Shown here piece by piece: positions 15,754 to 25,015 of a DNA stretch of 64,000 bases. Positions within the stretch are counted from its first letter, which is position 1. Each line of letters begins with the position of its first letter. The translations under genes were made by a program, and so were the position numbers. The notes under the pieces are model-generated. The model saw only the letters and a list, made by a program, of their open reading frames with translations, had not been told where the DNA came from and did not search any database. This stretch comes from Hwanghaeella grinnelliae (lineage in GTDB: Bacteria > Pseudomonadota > Alphaproteobacteria > UBA8366 > Aestuariispiraceae), in NCBI RefSeq assembly GCF_004005845.1, contig NZ_SADE01000003.1, positions 372,001 through 436,000 of the forward strand, read 5' to 3'.

Positions 15754-16716
15754 CTATGCGGTTCCGAAAGCCTTTCTCAGTGCCTCTGCGGAATCGTCCT
15801 GCGCCCGATGCGCATCGTCGACCATATGGGTGAAGGTATAGAAGGCGTGAATCTGGCCTTTGTATTCCTTCACTTCCACCGGCACGCCCGCTTCCCGTAG
15901 TTTTTCGGCATAGAGAACACCTTCGTCGTGCAGCACGTCCAATTCCGCGAGTTGGATGATCGCCGGCGGCAGTCCTTCGAAGCTGGAAGCCAGAATGGGT
16001 GACACGCGCCAGTCTTCCAGTTGCGCCATATCGGCGAGATAGCCGCGGCGGAAATAGTCGACCGTCTCTTCCTCCAGAATACCGAAGCCCTTGCCGTATT
16101 CCTTATAAGAAGGATACCCGCCCCGGTAATCAACGACGGGATAGACCAACAGCTGAAAGATGATCTTCGGGCCGCCTTGGTCCCGCGCCATCAAGGCAAC
16201 CACGGTAGCAAGATTGCCGCCCGCACTGTCGCCGCCGACCGCGACCCGGTCCGCGTCAATGCCATAGCGTTCCGCCCGGTCGACAAAATATTTGGTCGCG
16301 AAGAAACAATCCTCGACCGCACCGGGAAAGCGGTTTTCAGGCCCTTTCCGGTAGTCCACGGATATGGCCAGGCAGTTGGCCTTCTTGGCCAAGGCGCGAA
16401 CCGCCCGATCATGCGTATCCAAATCCCCGATCACATGCCCCCCGCCATGGAAGTAAAACAGCACGGGCAGCGGTCCGGCATCCTCGAAACCGGGCGGGTG
16501 ATACATCCGGACCGGAATACGACGGCCCGGCGCATCGATGGCGAAGGTTTCGATCAGGCCCAGTTCGATTTCCGGCTCGACCCGCGCCCGGGCCATGCGG
16601 CGATGCTGATGCCTCGCCATTTCCGGGGTCAAGGACTCGACGCGTTGCACGCCGGCGGCCTTCATCGCTTCGAACACCTGAACGATTTGAGGATGCAAAC
16701 GGGGATCGTAGCTCAT
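15754..16716 (-). CDS. Alpha/beta hydrolase of the HSL (hormone-sensitive lipase-like) family
   Basis: The 320-residue protein has the oxyanion motif LFYFHGGGHVIGD near residue 90, the nucleophile GDSAGGNLA near residue 163, an acid in LDVLHDEGVLYAEKL and a final His in GQIHAFYTF. It is a cytoplasmic ester or amide hydrolase with broad possible substrates. It is the last gene of a minus-strand run downstream of a creatininase-family gene and a dipeptide-type ABC transporter, so it may cleave the imported compound or its product. Confidence 0.88.
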   Translation of the reverse strand: MSYDPRLHPQIVQVFEAMKAAGVQRVESLTPEMARHQHRRMARARVEPEIELGLIETFAIDAPGRRIPVRMYHPPGFEDAGPLPVLFYFHGGGHVIGDLDTHDRAVRALAKKANCLAISVDYRKGPENRFPGAVEDCFFATKYFVDRAERYGIDADRVAVGGDSAGGNLATVVALMARDQGGPKIIFQLLVYPVVDYRGGYPSYKEYGKGFGILEEETVDYFRRGYLADMAQLEDWRVSPILASSFEGLPPAIIQLAELDVLHDEGVLYAEKLREAGVPVEVKEYKGQIHAFYTFTHMVDDAHRAQDDSAEALRKAFGTA

Positions 16717-16773
16717 GAGGTTATCTCTATTTTTTCAAACTTATTTCAGAACTTCTTCCGGAACAGGGCCGGA

Positions 16774-17520
16774 TCAGGGCTGCGCCACGAAGCCGTTGAA
16801 ATCCTCGATGATTTCCTTGGCGCATTCCTTCACCAGGCGCTCGCCCACCTCGGGCGAGGCAAGGAAACTGTCCGCGCCGATCCGGCCATCGGGATACAGC
16901 GCGCGATAGTCGTCCGCATCTGTGAAATGGCGAACAGGTTTTTCCGCGCGGTCTTCCGGCATGGATTTGATGGCGTCCGGATAGGCATACTGGGTGATCG
17001 AGATTTCCGACGGCGTCGCATGCGACCCTTCCCGGTCGCCGAAACATTCCTTGGAGATCCGGCGCGCGGCCGGAAAGGCGAACCAGTCCTTGTGACGGCA
17101 GCGCAGGCCCGGCTGGTTCGATCCGCGCTGCATGCTGCGTTCCGCGTAAATTTCATCGAAGGCAGCGTTCAACGTGGCTATATTTCCACCATGGCCGTTC
17201 AGGAAATAGAACCTCTCAAACCCGTTTCGTGACAGGGACAGGACATAATCCCTGATCATGGCAATAAGGGTTGTCGGGCGCAGCGTGACACTGCCGGAAA
17301 AGCCAAGGTGATGCTGCGCCATGCCGATACTGATGGTCGGACCGACCAGAATGCCGGCCTCCGCCGAGACATGGTCGGCAATCACTTCCGGGCACAGGGC
17401 GTCGGTGCCGATCAAACCCATAGGGCCGTGCTGTTCCGTGGACCCGATGGGAATGATGATGCCGTTGCACTCCTTCAGATAGGCATCCACCTCCTGCCAT
17501 GTCGCCAATTGCAACCGCAT
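16774..17520 (-). CDS. Creatininase-family amidohydrolase
   Basis: The 248-residue product carries the family metal and active-site motifs: IIPIGSTEQHGPMGLIGTDA (Glu, His, Asp ligands), GMAQHHLGFSGSVTLRP and FLNGHGGNIATLNAA. Creatininases hydrolyse cyclic amides such as creatinine, formamides or related compounds with two divalent metals. It lies between a peptide-type ABC transporter and an alpha/beta hydrolase, all on the minus strand with short gaps, so the substrate is probably imported by that transporter. A link to creatine-to-sarcosine metabolism is tempting because soxBDAG lies 10 kb away, but creatinase itself was not found. Confidence 0.85.
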   Translation of the reverse strand: MRLQLATWQEVDAYLKECNGIIIPIGSTEQHGPMGLIGTDALCPEVIADHVSAEAGILVGPTISIGMAQHHLGFSGSVTLRPTTLIAMIRDYVLSLSRNGFERFYFLNGHGGNIATLNAAFDEIYAERSMQRGSNQPGLRCRHKDWFAFPAARRISKECFGDREGSHATPSEISITQYAYPDAIKSMPEDRAEKPVRHFTDADDYRALYPDGRIGADSFLASPEVGERLVKECAKEIIEDFNGFVAQP

Positions 17521-17564
17521 CGTTTATCCCTTCCCTAGAGTATCACCGGCTGTATTTCCCGGTC

Positions 17565-19295
17565 TTATTTGGTCTGCTCGACCTCCAGCCCTTCATGCGA
17601 CAATACGTCCAGCTTCGGCATCAGATCGAGCAGGTGTTTCGAGTATTCGTGCTGCGGATTTTCGAACAATTCTTCGGTTTCCGCCACCTCGCAAAGCTGC
17701 CCGTGCCGCATCACGCCAACGCGGTCGCACATCTGCCGGATTACCGGCAAGTCATGGCTGATGAACATCATGGTCAGGCCCAGCTCTTGCTGCAGATCTT
17801 TGAGCAGATTCAGGATTTGGGCCTGGATGGAAACATCCAACGCCGAGGTGGGCTCGTCGCAGATCAGGAAGCGCGGCCGGGTCGCGAGTGCGCGGGCGAT
17901 GGAGATGCGCTGACGCTGCCCTCCTGAGAATTCATGCGGGTACTTCACTGCCGCCGCGGCACCCAAACCGACATGTTCCAACAAATCGAGCACGATGGTT
18001 TCCGTTTCTTTGCGGTCGTCGGCAAGGTTATGGAACCGGATCGGTTCCGCGACGATGTCGAGCACGCGCATGCGCGGGTTCAAGGACGAGTACGGATCCT
18101 GGAAGATCATCTGCATCTGCCGCCGATAGCGGTCTTTTTCCCGCTCGGTCCGCAGGGCCGTCAATTCACCCCCGGCAAAGAAGATATTGCCGCCGGTCGG
18201 TTTGTAGAGCCCTGCGATCATCCGCGCCACGGTGGACTTGCCGCTGCCGCTTTCGCCGACGAGTCCGAAGACTTCGCCCTGCTTGATATCGAAGGAAACA
18301 TCTTTCACAGCATCGAGGTAACGCCGGTCCCGCGGCAAGATGGCGTTCCGCGTGACAAACCGCATATGCAGCTTTTCAAGCGTCAGCAGCGGCCCATCCA
18401 TGGCTTCGAAATCACGGGCCTTCCCAAGCCAATGATTGGCGACATCCAATTCCTTGCGGGCCTCGCCGGCGCTTTCGATATATTCGACCAAGGGGAAGCG
18501 TTTAAGCCGCACATCCGGGCGCGGCACGGCACTGATCAAACTTTGCGTATAGGGATGGTCCGGATTGCCGAGGATCTTCTGCGTCGGCCCTTCTTCCACC
18601 ACCTTGCCGTGATACATCACCGCCACACGGTCAGTGATGTCGGCGATGACGCCCATATCGTGGGTGATGATGATCATCCCCACTTGCCGTTCGCGACACA
18701 GTTCGCGCATCAGGTCCAGGATCTGCGCCTGGATCGATACGTCCAGCGCGGTGGTCGGTTCATCCGCGATGATCACTTCCGGATCGGCGCATAGCGCCAG
18801 CGCGATGACGACACGCTGCCGCATGCCGCCGGAGAATTGATGCGGATACTGCCCGATGCGAATATCCGCCTCGGGTATGCCGACGCGGTCGAGCAGGTCG
18901 ACGGCCTTTTGCCGTGCTTCGCCCTCGTTCAAAGGCAGATGGGTGGTGATCGTCTCCACCAACTGCCGTTCGATCGTCTGCAGCGGGTTCAGGGATGTCA
19001 GCGGATCCTGAAAAATCATCCCGATGCGTCGACCGCGGATCTTGCGGATCGCCTCATAGGGCAGATTGTCGATCCGTTTCCCGTCCAGATCGATCTCGCC
19101 TTCCGACATACGGCCCGGCGGTTCCAGCAGGCCGATCACGGTATTCCCAATGGTCGACTTCCCCGCCCCCGACTCGCCGACGCATCCCAGGATTTCGCCC
19201 GGATTCACCGAAAGCGTCACATTTTCCACCGCGGTGAACACGCCGCGACGTGTCGGGAAATCGACCCGGATATTTTTGATGTCCAGCAGGGCCAT
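17565..19295 (-). CDS. Dipeptide/oligopeptide-type ABC transporter, fused ATPase (DppD-DppF)
   Basis: The 576-residue protein has two complete ABC domains. Domain 1 (about 1-265) has [24 protein letters not shown] and [11 protein letters not shown]. Domain 2 (about 300-555) has [28 protein letters not shown] and [27 protein letters not shown] linker lies between them, as in GsiA-type fusions. It energises the two permeases just upstream. A third partner, the binding protein, starts the operon. Both halves have all catalytic residues, so both ATP sites should be active. Confidence 0.93.
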   Translation of the reverse strand: MALLDIKNIRVDFPTRRGVFTAVENVTLSVNPGEILGCVGESGAGKSTIGNTVIGLLEPPGRMSEGEIDLDGKRIDNLPYEAIRKIRGRRIGMIFQDPLTSLNPLQTIERQLVETITTHLPLNEGEARQKAVDLLDRVGIPEADIRIGQYPHQFSGGMRQRVVIALALCADPEVIIADEPTTALDVSIQAQILDLMRELCRERQVGMIIITHDMGVIADITDRVAVMYHGKVVEEGPTQKILGNPDHPYTQSLISAVPRPDVRLKRFPLVEYIESAGEARKELDVANHWLGKARDFEAMDGPLLTLEKLHMRFVTRNAILPRDRRYLDAVKDVSFDIKQGEVFGLVGESGSGKSTVARMIAGLYKPTGGNIFFAGGELTALRTEREKDRYRRQMQMIFQDPYSSLNPRMRVLDIVAEPIRFHNLADDRKETETIVLDLLEHVGLGAAAAVKYPHEFSGGQRQRISIARALATRPRFLICDEPTSALDVSIQAQILNLLKDLQQELGLTMMFISHDLPVIRQMCDRVGVMRHGQLCEVAETEELFENPQHEYSKHLLDLMPKLDVLSHEGLEVEQTK

Positions 19296-19335
19296 ACTCT
19301 AAAACCTTCCGCTCAACAGACGCAGCACGGCTTCG

Positions 19336-20304
19336 TCACCGAAGCTTCGGATTGAGGGCGTCCCGCAACCAATCCCCAACCATATTAATAGCCAAAACCA
19401 AGATGATCAGCGCCACACCCGGCATGATCGTGATCCACCAGACGCCGGAGAACAGGAAATCGTATCCGACGCGAATGAGCGTTCCCAATGACGGCGAGGT
19501 CACCGGCACACCGACGCCAAGGAAGCTCAACGTCGCTTCCGTGATGATGGCGAGCGCAAGGTGGATCGTCGCAATCACAAGAACCGGCCCCAGCACATTA
19601 GGCAGGATATGCCGCACCAGGATCGTCCCACGGCGGATACCGATGACACGGGCCGCCTGGACGTATTCCTTGTTCTTCTCGACCATGGTGGAACCGCGCA
19701 CTGTGCGCGCATATTGCACCCAGCCCGATATCCCGATCGCGAAAACCAGGACGTAAAGCGCCATCTCGTCATGCACGGCACGCGGCAACACCCCGCGCGC
19801 CACGCCATCGATCAGAAAGGCGATCAGGATCGCCGGAAAGCTAAGCTGCACATCGGCGATCCGCATAATGACGGCATCGACATAACCGCCGTAATAGCCG
19901 GAGATCAGCCCCAATGGGATGCCGATTGCCATGGCAAAGACGACGGAAGCGAAACCGACGAGAAGCGAAACCCGAGACCCGTAGAGAATGGTGGAAAAGA
20001 TATCCCGCCCCTGGTCGTCGGTCCCCAACAGAAACCGGCTGTCGCCATCCGGCAGCCAGACCGGCGGAATTTCCGAATCCAGCAAATCGATCTGCGCCAG
20101 ATCGAATGGGTTCGTTGGGGCGATCCAATGGGCGAAGATGGCCGAAAAAACGATGAGGATAGAGACTGCCATGGAGATGATCGCAACCGGCGAATGGCGG
20201 AAACTGAACCACAAGTCGCTGTCGAAGAACCGTCGAAGCACGTCGGCCAGTCCGGTCCGCTCCTTGGCGGCGACTTCGTAAGTTTGGTTTGACTTTGAAT
20301 TCAT
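19336..20304 (-). CDS. ABC transporter permease, DppC-like
   Basis: Six hydrophobic segments follow a polar N-terminus. LLGTDDQGRDIFSTILYGSR marks the OppC/DppC N-terminal domain, and EYVQAARVIGIRRGTILVRH is the EAA loop that contacts the ATPase. The start is placed at the ATG at 20304. An in-frame TTG at 20334 overlaps the stop of the DppB-like gene (TTGA-type overlap) and would add ten residues. The protein forms the inner-membrane channel with the DppB-like partner. Confidence 0.9.
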   Translation of the reverse strand: MNSKSNQTYEVAAKERTGLADVLRRFFDSDLWFSFRHSPVAIISMAVSILIVFSAIFAHWIAPTNPFDLAQIDLLDSEIPPVWLPDGDSRFLLGTDDQGRDIFSTILYGSRVSLLVGFASVVFAMAIGIPLGLISGYYGGYVDAVIMRIADVQLSFPAILIAFLIDGVARGVLPRAVHDEMALYVLVFAIGISGWVQYARTVRGSTMVEKNKEYVQAARVIGIRRGTILVRHILPNVLGPVLVIATIHLALAIITEATLSFLGVGVPVTSPSLGTLIRVGYDFLFSGVWWITIMPGVALIILVLAINMVGDWLRDALNPKLR

Positions 20305-20330
20305 ATCGGTCGGCCCCGGCACACCAAGCG

Positions 20331-21314
20331 TCAATGACCGGAACCCGCGCGGTCGGCGCGCAGGCGGGGATCAACGACGAAATAAAGAATATCAACGATG
20401 AAGTTGATGAAGACGAAGACGAAGCCGATCACGACCAAATAGGCCGCCATGACCGGAATATCGACTTCCAGCACCGCTTGGATGAAAAGCAACCCCATGC
20501 CCGGCCATTGAAACACCGTCTCCGTGATAATCGCGAAGGCGATGATAGAGCCCAATTGCAAACCGGTAATGGTGATCACCGGCACCAGGGAGTTCTTCAA
20601 GGCGTGGCTGAAATGGATGGACCGGGTCAGAATTCCCCGCGCCTTGGCGAATTTAATAAAGTCGGTCCGCAGGACCTCCAGCATCTCCGCGCGCACAAGG
20701 CGCATGATCAAGGTCAATTGGAAAAGCGCCAGCGTGACGGAAGGCAGGATCAAGGACTTCAAACCGCTGGCGGTCAGAAAACCGGTGGTCCACCAGCCGA
20801 GATCCACCACATCGCCCCGACCGAATGTCGGCAGAACCCGCCAGACCACACCGAAAACCAGAATCAGGATGATACCGATCAGGAAAGTGGGGATTGAAAC
20901 ACCGAGCAGCGAGCCGGACATGATCAGATTGGACAGAATTCCATTGCGATTCAGGGCGGTGTAGACACCGGCCGGCACCCCCACGACAAGTGCCAGCACC
21001 GCCCCGATCAAGGACAGTTCCAGGGTCGCCGGCATGCGTTCCACCAACAGTTCGGAAACCGGGCGGCGGTGAAAATAGGATTGTCCGAATTCACCCTGCA
21101 CCGCATTCAACGCAAAACGGGCATACTGGACATAGAAGGGATCATTCAAGCCAAGGCGTTCCCGCAGCTGCTCGCGCTGTTCGGCGGTCGTGTCCTGGCC
21201 AACCATGTTGTTGATCGGGTCGCCGACGAAGCGGAACATCGCGAAGGCGATCAATCCGACGGTCAACATGACGACTATCGATTGGGCGAAACGCCCGGCA
21301 ATAAAAGAGATCAT
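20331..21314 (-). CDS. ABC transporter permease, DppB-like
   Basis: The product from the chosen start (ATG at 21314, MISFIAGRFAQSIVVML) is about 327 residues, the usual length of OppB/DppB permeases. The family N-terminal block LRERLGLNDPFYVQYARFAL is present and the EAA loop reads DFIKFAKARGILTRSIHFSH. A longer frame to 21422 adds 36 residues without family character. It follows the binding-protein gene after a strong terminator, so its expression depends on read-through or a promoter in the 200-base gap. Confidence 0.9.
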   Translation of the reverse strand: MISFIAGRFAQSIVVMLTVGLIAFAMFRFVGDPINNMVGQDTTAEQREQLRERLGLNDPFYVQYARFALNAVQGEFGQSYFHRRPVSELLVERMPATLELSLIGAVLALVVGVPAGVYTALNRNGILSNLIMSGSLLGVSIPTFLIGIILILVFGVVWRVLPTFGRGDVVDLGWWTTGFLTASGLKSLILPSVTLALFQLTLIMRLVRAEMLEVLRTDFIKFAKARGILTRSIHFSHALKNSLVPVITITGLQLGSIIAFAIITETVFQWPGMGLLFIQAVLEVDIPVMAAYLVVIGFVFVFINFIVDILYFVVDPRLRADRAGSGH

Positions 21315-21513
21315 TGTGTCCACGAACTCTGCTTGCGCGATCGTACCGTATATTACGGCTTCTGTTCGGCCGACCGGTTCATCCACAAGGCTTGAATGCC
21401 CGCCAAAGGCTAAGAACGACAATCTCCATCCCTGGTCACGATACTAAGGGGACATATCCGCCTAGGAAAGCGCACTAGTCCCAAAAAGCGTCGCGGAGGC
21501 ACGGAAGGCGTAG

Positions 21514-21545
21514 AAAAAAGGCCGCCCCGTTCGACCGGGACGGCC
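21514..21545 (-). terminator. Intrinsic terminator between the binding protein and permease genes
   Basis: Read on the minus strand, GGCCGTCCCG and CGGGGCGGCC form a stem with one mismatch around a 6-base loop and are followed by TTTTTT. It lies 14 bases after the stop of the binding-protein gene and about 200 bases before the DppB-like start. This would lower permease and ATPase expression relative to the binding protein. Confidence 0.85.
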
Positions 21546-21558
21546 CTTCTCAATGGTC

Positions 21559-23151
21559 TTACGGCAGGACGACGTTGCGGAAGTCCAGCACGTTGTCGCC
21601 ACGCTGGGCCAGGTCGACGCCTTCGCGAATACCCCATGACAGCGGCTGCTGATGCAGCGGCAGATGACCGTATTCATCCTTATGGATCTTGAAGGCTTCG
21701 TCGATATAGGCCTGACGCTTCGCCTGATCGGTTTCTTTTTCGACCTGCTTGGTCAATTCGTCGACCTTCGCGTTGCAGTAGTTGCCCAGGTTGAAGAGGC
21801 CGACCTTAGCGTCGACATTCTGGCAGCTCATGATGTTCGACAGAACATTGTGGCTGTCGATCGAACCCGGCGTCCAGCCCAGCAGATAGAAGGACGTGTC
21901 ATAGCCGTTCTGCTGCAAGACCTTGCCGAAATACTTCGACTTGGTTTGGGCGAAGACTTCGACCTTCACACCAACCTTGGCCAGCATGCTGGCAACGGCC
22001 TGACAGATCCGCTCGTCATTAACATAGCGGTCGTTCGGGCAATCCATGGTGACGGTGAAACCATCCGCATATCCGGCTTCGGCCAGCAGCTTCTTGGACA
22101 TTTCCGGATCGTATTTGTACGGCTCGTTCAGGGCTTCATTGAAGCCATTGATCTGCGGCGCGACCATCAGGCCCGTCGGGGTCGACGCACCGCGCATCAC
22201 ACGCTTCTTGATGGTTTCCAAATCGATCGCATGGGCAAAGGCCGCGCGGACACGCTTGTCCTTGAACGGGTTCTTGCCCTTGATGTCGGAATACAGCAAC
22301 TCGTCGCGGAACTGATCCATGCCGAGGAAGATGGTCCGTGCTTCGGGACCGGTCAGCGGTTCAACGCCTTCCGCCTCCTCAAGACGCTTCCAATCCTGCA
22401 CCGGAACCGGGAAAACCAGGTCCAACTCACCCGACAGCAGCGCCGCGACGCGGGTCGCGTCCTGCGCGATCGGGGTCATGATGGCCTCAGTCACGTTGGA
22501 CTTAATGTCTTTCCAATACCCGTCGTACCGCTTGAAGACCGTGCGCACGTCCTGTGTGTTCTCGGTTATCATGAACGGGCCGGTGCCGTTGGTGTGCATG
22601 TTGGCATAGTTGCCTTCATCGCCACCCTTCACGTTCGTCGCCTCGACACTGCCGTGCTCTTCAGACCATTCCTTGTCCATGATCTTCAGGAAGACCAGAT
22701 CCTGCGCCATCAACGGGTTCGGCGCCGGGGTCGTGACTTCGATCGTGTGGTCGTCGATCTTCTTGATATCGGCAATCAGGGCATAACGGACCTTCTGATC
22801 GGATCCTTCCGTGCCGGAACGCTTCCAGGAAAAGATCACGTCATCAGCCGTAAAATCCTGACCGTCATGGAATTTCACGCCTTTGCGCAGCTTGAAAACC
22901 CATTTCGTCGGCTCGACGATTTCCCAGCTTTCCGCCAATGCGGGGATCAACTGCAAGTCGGCGTCATAATCGACCAGACCTTCATAGACATTGCCCAGCG
23001 TGCCGAGCAGGAACGTCTCGTTCAGCCCATGCGGATCCAGCGTGCTTAGGCTGCCCTGAAAGGCCCATTTGAACGTCTTGGCCATCGCCGGCGTGGCGAA
23101 GGCGATAGCCGCGACGGCAACAGCCGCCAATAGCTTCTTACGGTTTAGCAT
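21559..23151 (-). CDS. ABC transporter substrate-binding protein (SBP_bac_5 family)
   Basis: The 530-residue product starts at an ATG at 23151 with GGGAG upstream. Its Sec signal is MLNRKKLLAAVAVAAIAFAT ending PAMA, before KTFKWAFQG. LDPHGLNETFLLGTLGNVYEG, WVFKLRKGVKFHDGQDFTADD and NGTGPFMI are typical of peptide-, nickel- and opine-binding proteins of this family. It is the first gene of the minus-strand operon with permeases, fused ATPase, creatininase and hydrolase. The ligand is unknown; the creatininase next door argues for a small amide rather than a peptide. A frame extension to 23241 lacks support. Confidence 0.93.
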   Translation of the reverse strand: MLNRKKLLAAVAVAAIAFATPAMAKTFKWAFQGSLSTLDPHGLNETFLLGTLGNVYEGLVDYDADLQLIPALAESWEIVEPTKWVFKLRKGVKFHDGQDFTADDVIFSWKRSGTEGSDQKVRYALIADIKKIDDHTIEVTTPAPNPLMAQDLVFLKIMDKEWSEEHGSVEATNVKGGDEGNYANMHTNGTGPFMITENTQDVRTVFKRYDGYWKDIKSNVTEAIMTPIAQDATRVAALLSGELDLVFPVPVQDWKRLEEAEGVEPLTGPEARTIFLGMDQFRDELLYSDIKGKNPFKDKRVRAAFAHAIDLETIKKRVMRGASTPTGLMVAPQINGFNEALNEPYKYDPEMSKKLLAEAGYADGFTVTMDCPNDRYVNDERICQAVASMLAKVGVKVEVFAQTKSKYFGKVLQQNGYDTSFYLLGWTPGSIDSHNVLSNIMSCQNVDAKVGLFNLGNYCNAKVDELTKQVEKETDQAKRQAYIDEAFKIHKDEYGHLPLHQQPLSWGIREGVDLAQRGDNVLDFRNVVLP

Positions 23152-23460
23152 AAATATAGTCTCCCAAACTTCGCAGCGACTGGCCTGTTCTCCAAACGCT
23201 TGCATGCGAACCTTTGACCAAGGGATGCCGGGTCTGTTCAAGACCGCGTTTCGAAGCCCCCCTCGATCAGCCTGTGCGAAGCATCATCACTCCTGCCCGG
23301 CAAGGCAAGAGAGAATTGCCTCACGATCATAACAACAGGGGATTTGCCGTCACCGATCCGTGATTTACTTCAACCGGGAACGGTATGGATACCGGATGGG
23401 CGAGACTGTTGACGCAAGTGACGGGCTTCACCGTAATGCCGGTCACGGGTCAAAAACAAA
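23152..23460. other. Divergent spacer between the binding protein and SDR genes
   Basis: This spacer should hold promoters for both the minus-strand transporter operon and the plus-strand SDR gene. I see no convincing -35/-10 pair, operator palindrome or small gene in it. Its right end runs into the attenuator-like hairpin. Confidence 0.4.
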
Positions 23461-23487
23461 GCCGCGCGCCCTGCGCGGCGATTTTTT
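23461..23487 (+). terminator. Terminator-like hairpin directly before the SDR ribosome site
   Basis: GCCGCGC and GCGCGGC form a perfect 7-bp stem with a 5-base loop, followed by GA and TTTTTT, and then at once the AAGGGAGAG ribosome site for the ATG at 23501. No gene upstream on this strand needs a terminator, so it could be an attenuator in the SDR leader or could insulate against read-through. Confidence 0.65.
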
Positions 23488-23500
23488 AAGGGAGAGAACA

Positions 23501-24268
23501 ATGGATTTGGGAATCAAAGGCCGGAAAGCCATCGTCTGTGCGGCAAGCAAGGGCCTCGGCAAGGCATCCGCCATGTCGTTGGCGCGCGACGGGGTCGATC
23601 TGGTGATCACCGGACGCACCGCGGAAACGCTGGACGCCACCGCCAAGGAAATCGCCGACGAAACGGGCGTTTCCGTCACGACGGTGATCGGCGACATTAA
23701 AACGCCGGAAGGCCGCGCCGCCGCCTTGGCCGCCTGCCCCAACCCAGACATCCTGATCAACAATGCCGGCGGCCCGCCGCGCGGTAATTTCCGCGACTTC
23801 ACCCCCGAAGATTGGCAGGAAGCGGTGAACGGCAACATGATCACCGCCATCGAGCTGATCAAGGCGACCGTGGACGGTATGATAGAGCGGAAGTTCGGCC
23901 GAATCGTGAACATCACCTCGGCCGCCGTGCGCCAGCCGATTCCGGAACTCTGCCTCTCCAACGCGGCGCGGGCTGGTTTGACCGGTTTCGTTGCGGGCTT
24001 AAGCCGGGAGACGGTGCAGCACAACGTTACCATCAACAATATTCTGCCCGGCCCCTTCGCCACCGACCGCCTTTTGAGCGGCGCCAAGGATGCCGGCATG
24101 GAGGTCGATGTCTACCTGGCCAAGGTCGGTTCCTCGAACCCCGCCAAACGCGTCGGCCAGCCGGACGAATTCGGCGATGCCTGCGCCTTTCTGTGCAGCG
24201 CCAAAGCCGGCTTCATTACCGGCCAGAATCTGCTGCTGGACGGCGGCAACTATAAAGGCACGATGTAG
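23501..24268 (+). CDS. SDR-family protein without the usual Tyr-x3-Lys active site
   Basis: The 255-residue product starts at 23501 after AAGGGAGAG. It has an SDR fold: the cofactor region IVCAASKGLGKASAMSLA, INNAGGPPRG, and a C-terminal FLCSAKAGFITGQNLLLDGG. Where Tyr-x3-Lys should stand, the sequence reads ELCLSNAARAGLTGF, so both catalytic residues are replaced. A subgroup of FabG-like SDRs with the LSNAxRAG pattern is widespread, so this is a family trait rather than a mutation. Whether it reduces a substrate with other residues or has a non-catalytic role is not known. The gene precedes a LysE-type exporter. Confidence 0.85.
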   Translation: MDLGIKGRKAIVCAASKGLGKASAMSLARDGVDLVITGRTAETLDATAKEIADETGVSVTTVIGDIKTPEGRAAALAACPNPDILINNAGGPPRGNFRDFTPEDWQEAVNGNMITAIELIKATVDGMIERKFGRIVNITSAAVRQPIPELCLSNAARAGLTGFVAGLSRETVQHNVTINNILPGPFATDRLLSGAKDAGMEVDVYLAKVGSSNPAKRVGQPDEFGDACAFLCSAKAGFITGQNLLLDGGNYKGTM

Positions 24269-24313
24269 GTCGTCCGTCGTCGAGGACAGGAAAAGCCGCG
24301 GGAATGAAATGGC

Positions 24314-24946
24314 ATGTTTGACGAAATCCACCTACCCCTTGTTCTCGCGGCCGCCTTTGCCGCCGTGGCCAGCCCGGGCCCGGCCACGCTCGCCCTGGCC
24401 GGCACGTCGATGGCACATGGCCGGAAAGCGGGCCTGGCGCTTGCGTCGGGCATCACGACCGGGTCGTTGACTTGGTCGACCGCGGCGGCCTGCGGATTGG
24501 GGGCCTTGATGCTGGCGAATGGCTGGGTCACCGAGATCATTCGCTATCTGGGCGCCGCCTATCTTCTATTCCTGGCTTTCAAATCGGCGCGTTCCGCCCT
24601 GTCGTCCAAAGTGCTCCAGCCGAAAGCATCGTCCGGGTCTTCACGGAGCCTCTTCGCGAAGGGCCTTGCCTTGCACCTGACCAATCCGAAGGCGATCTTC
24701 TTTTTCGGGTCGCTCTACGGCATCGGCCTGCCGGCGACCGCGTCGGTGGAACAATTGGCGACGGTCGTGATGACGGTCGGCGCCCTCAGCGCCACGGTCT
24801 TTCACAGCTATGCGCTGCTGTTCTCGCTTCCGCCGGTGGTGCGTTTCTATACGCGGATCCGCCGGTGGTTCGAAGCGGCTTTCGCCGTTGGATTTGGACT
24901 GGCGGGCCTGAAAATACTGACGGTACCGCTGCGCCAGGGAAGTTGA
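24314..24946 (+). CDS. LysE-family translocator
   Basis: The 210-residue membrane protein has the family N-terminus LAAAFAAVASPGPATLALAG with the conserved SPGP, then HGRKAGLALASGITTGSL, and a middle LHLTNPKAIFFFGSLYG. Five to six hydrophobic segments fit an RhtB/LysE amino-acid exporter of the inner membrane. The start at 24314 has no strong ribosome site; the gap to the SDR gene is 45 bases, so cotranscription is likely. A bidirectional terminator follows. Confidence 0.88.
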   Translation: MFDEIHLPLVLAAAFAAVASPGPATLALAGTSMAHGRKAGLALASGITTGSLTWSTAAACGLGALMLANGWVTEIIRYLGAAYLLFLAFKSARSALSSKVLQPKASSGSSRSLFAKGLALHLTNPKAIFFFGSLYGIGLPATASVEQLATVVMTVGALSATVFHSYALLFSLPPVVRFYTRIRRWFEAAFAVGFGLAGLKILTVPLRQGS

Positions 24947-24966
24947 TCGGATCAATGCTTGAAACG

Positions 24967-24997
24967 AAAAAGGCCCCCGCCGAGGTGGGGGCCTTTT
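24967..24997. terminator. Bidirectional terminator between lysE-like and mmsA genes
   Basis: AAGGCCCCC and GGGGGCCTT form a perfect 9-bp stem around an 8-base loop, with an A-run on the left and TTTT on the right. It sits between convergent genes and should serve both. Confidence 0.9.
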
Positions 24998-25015
24998 GCT
25001 GTCCAACGGGACGGA

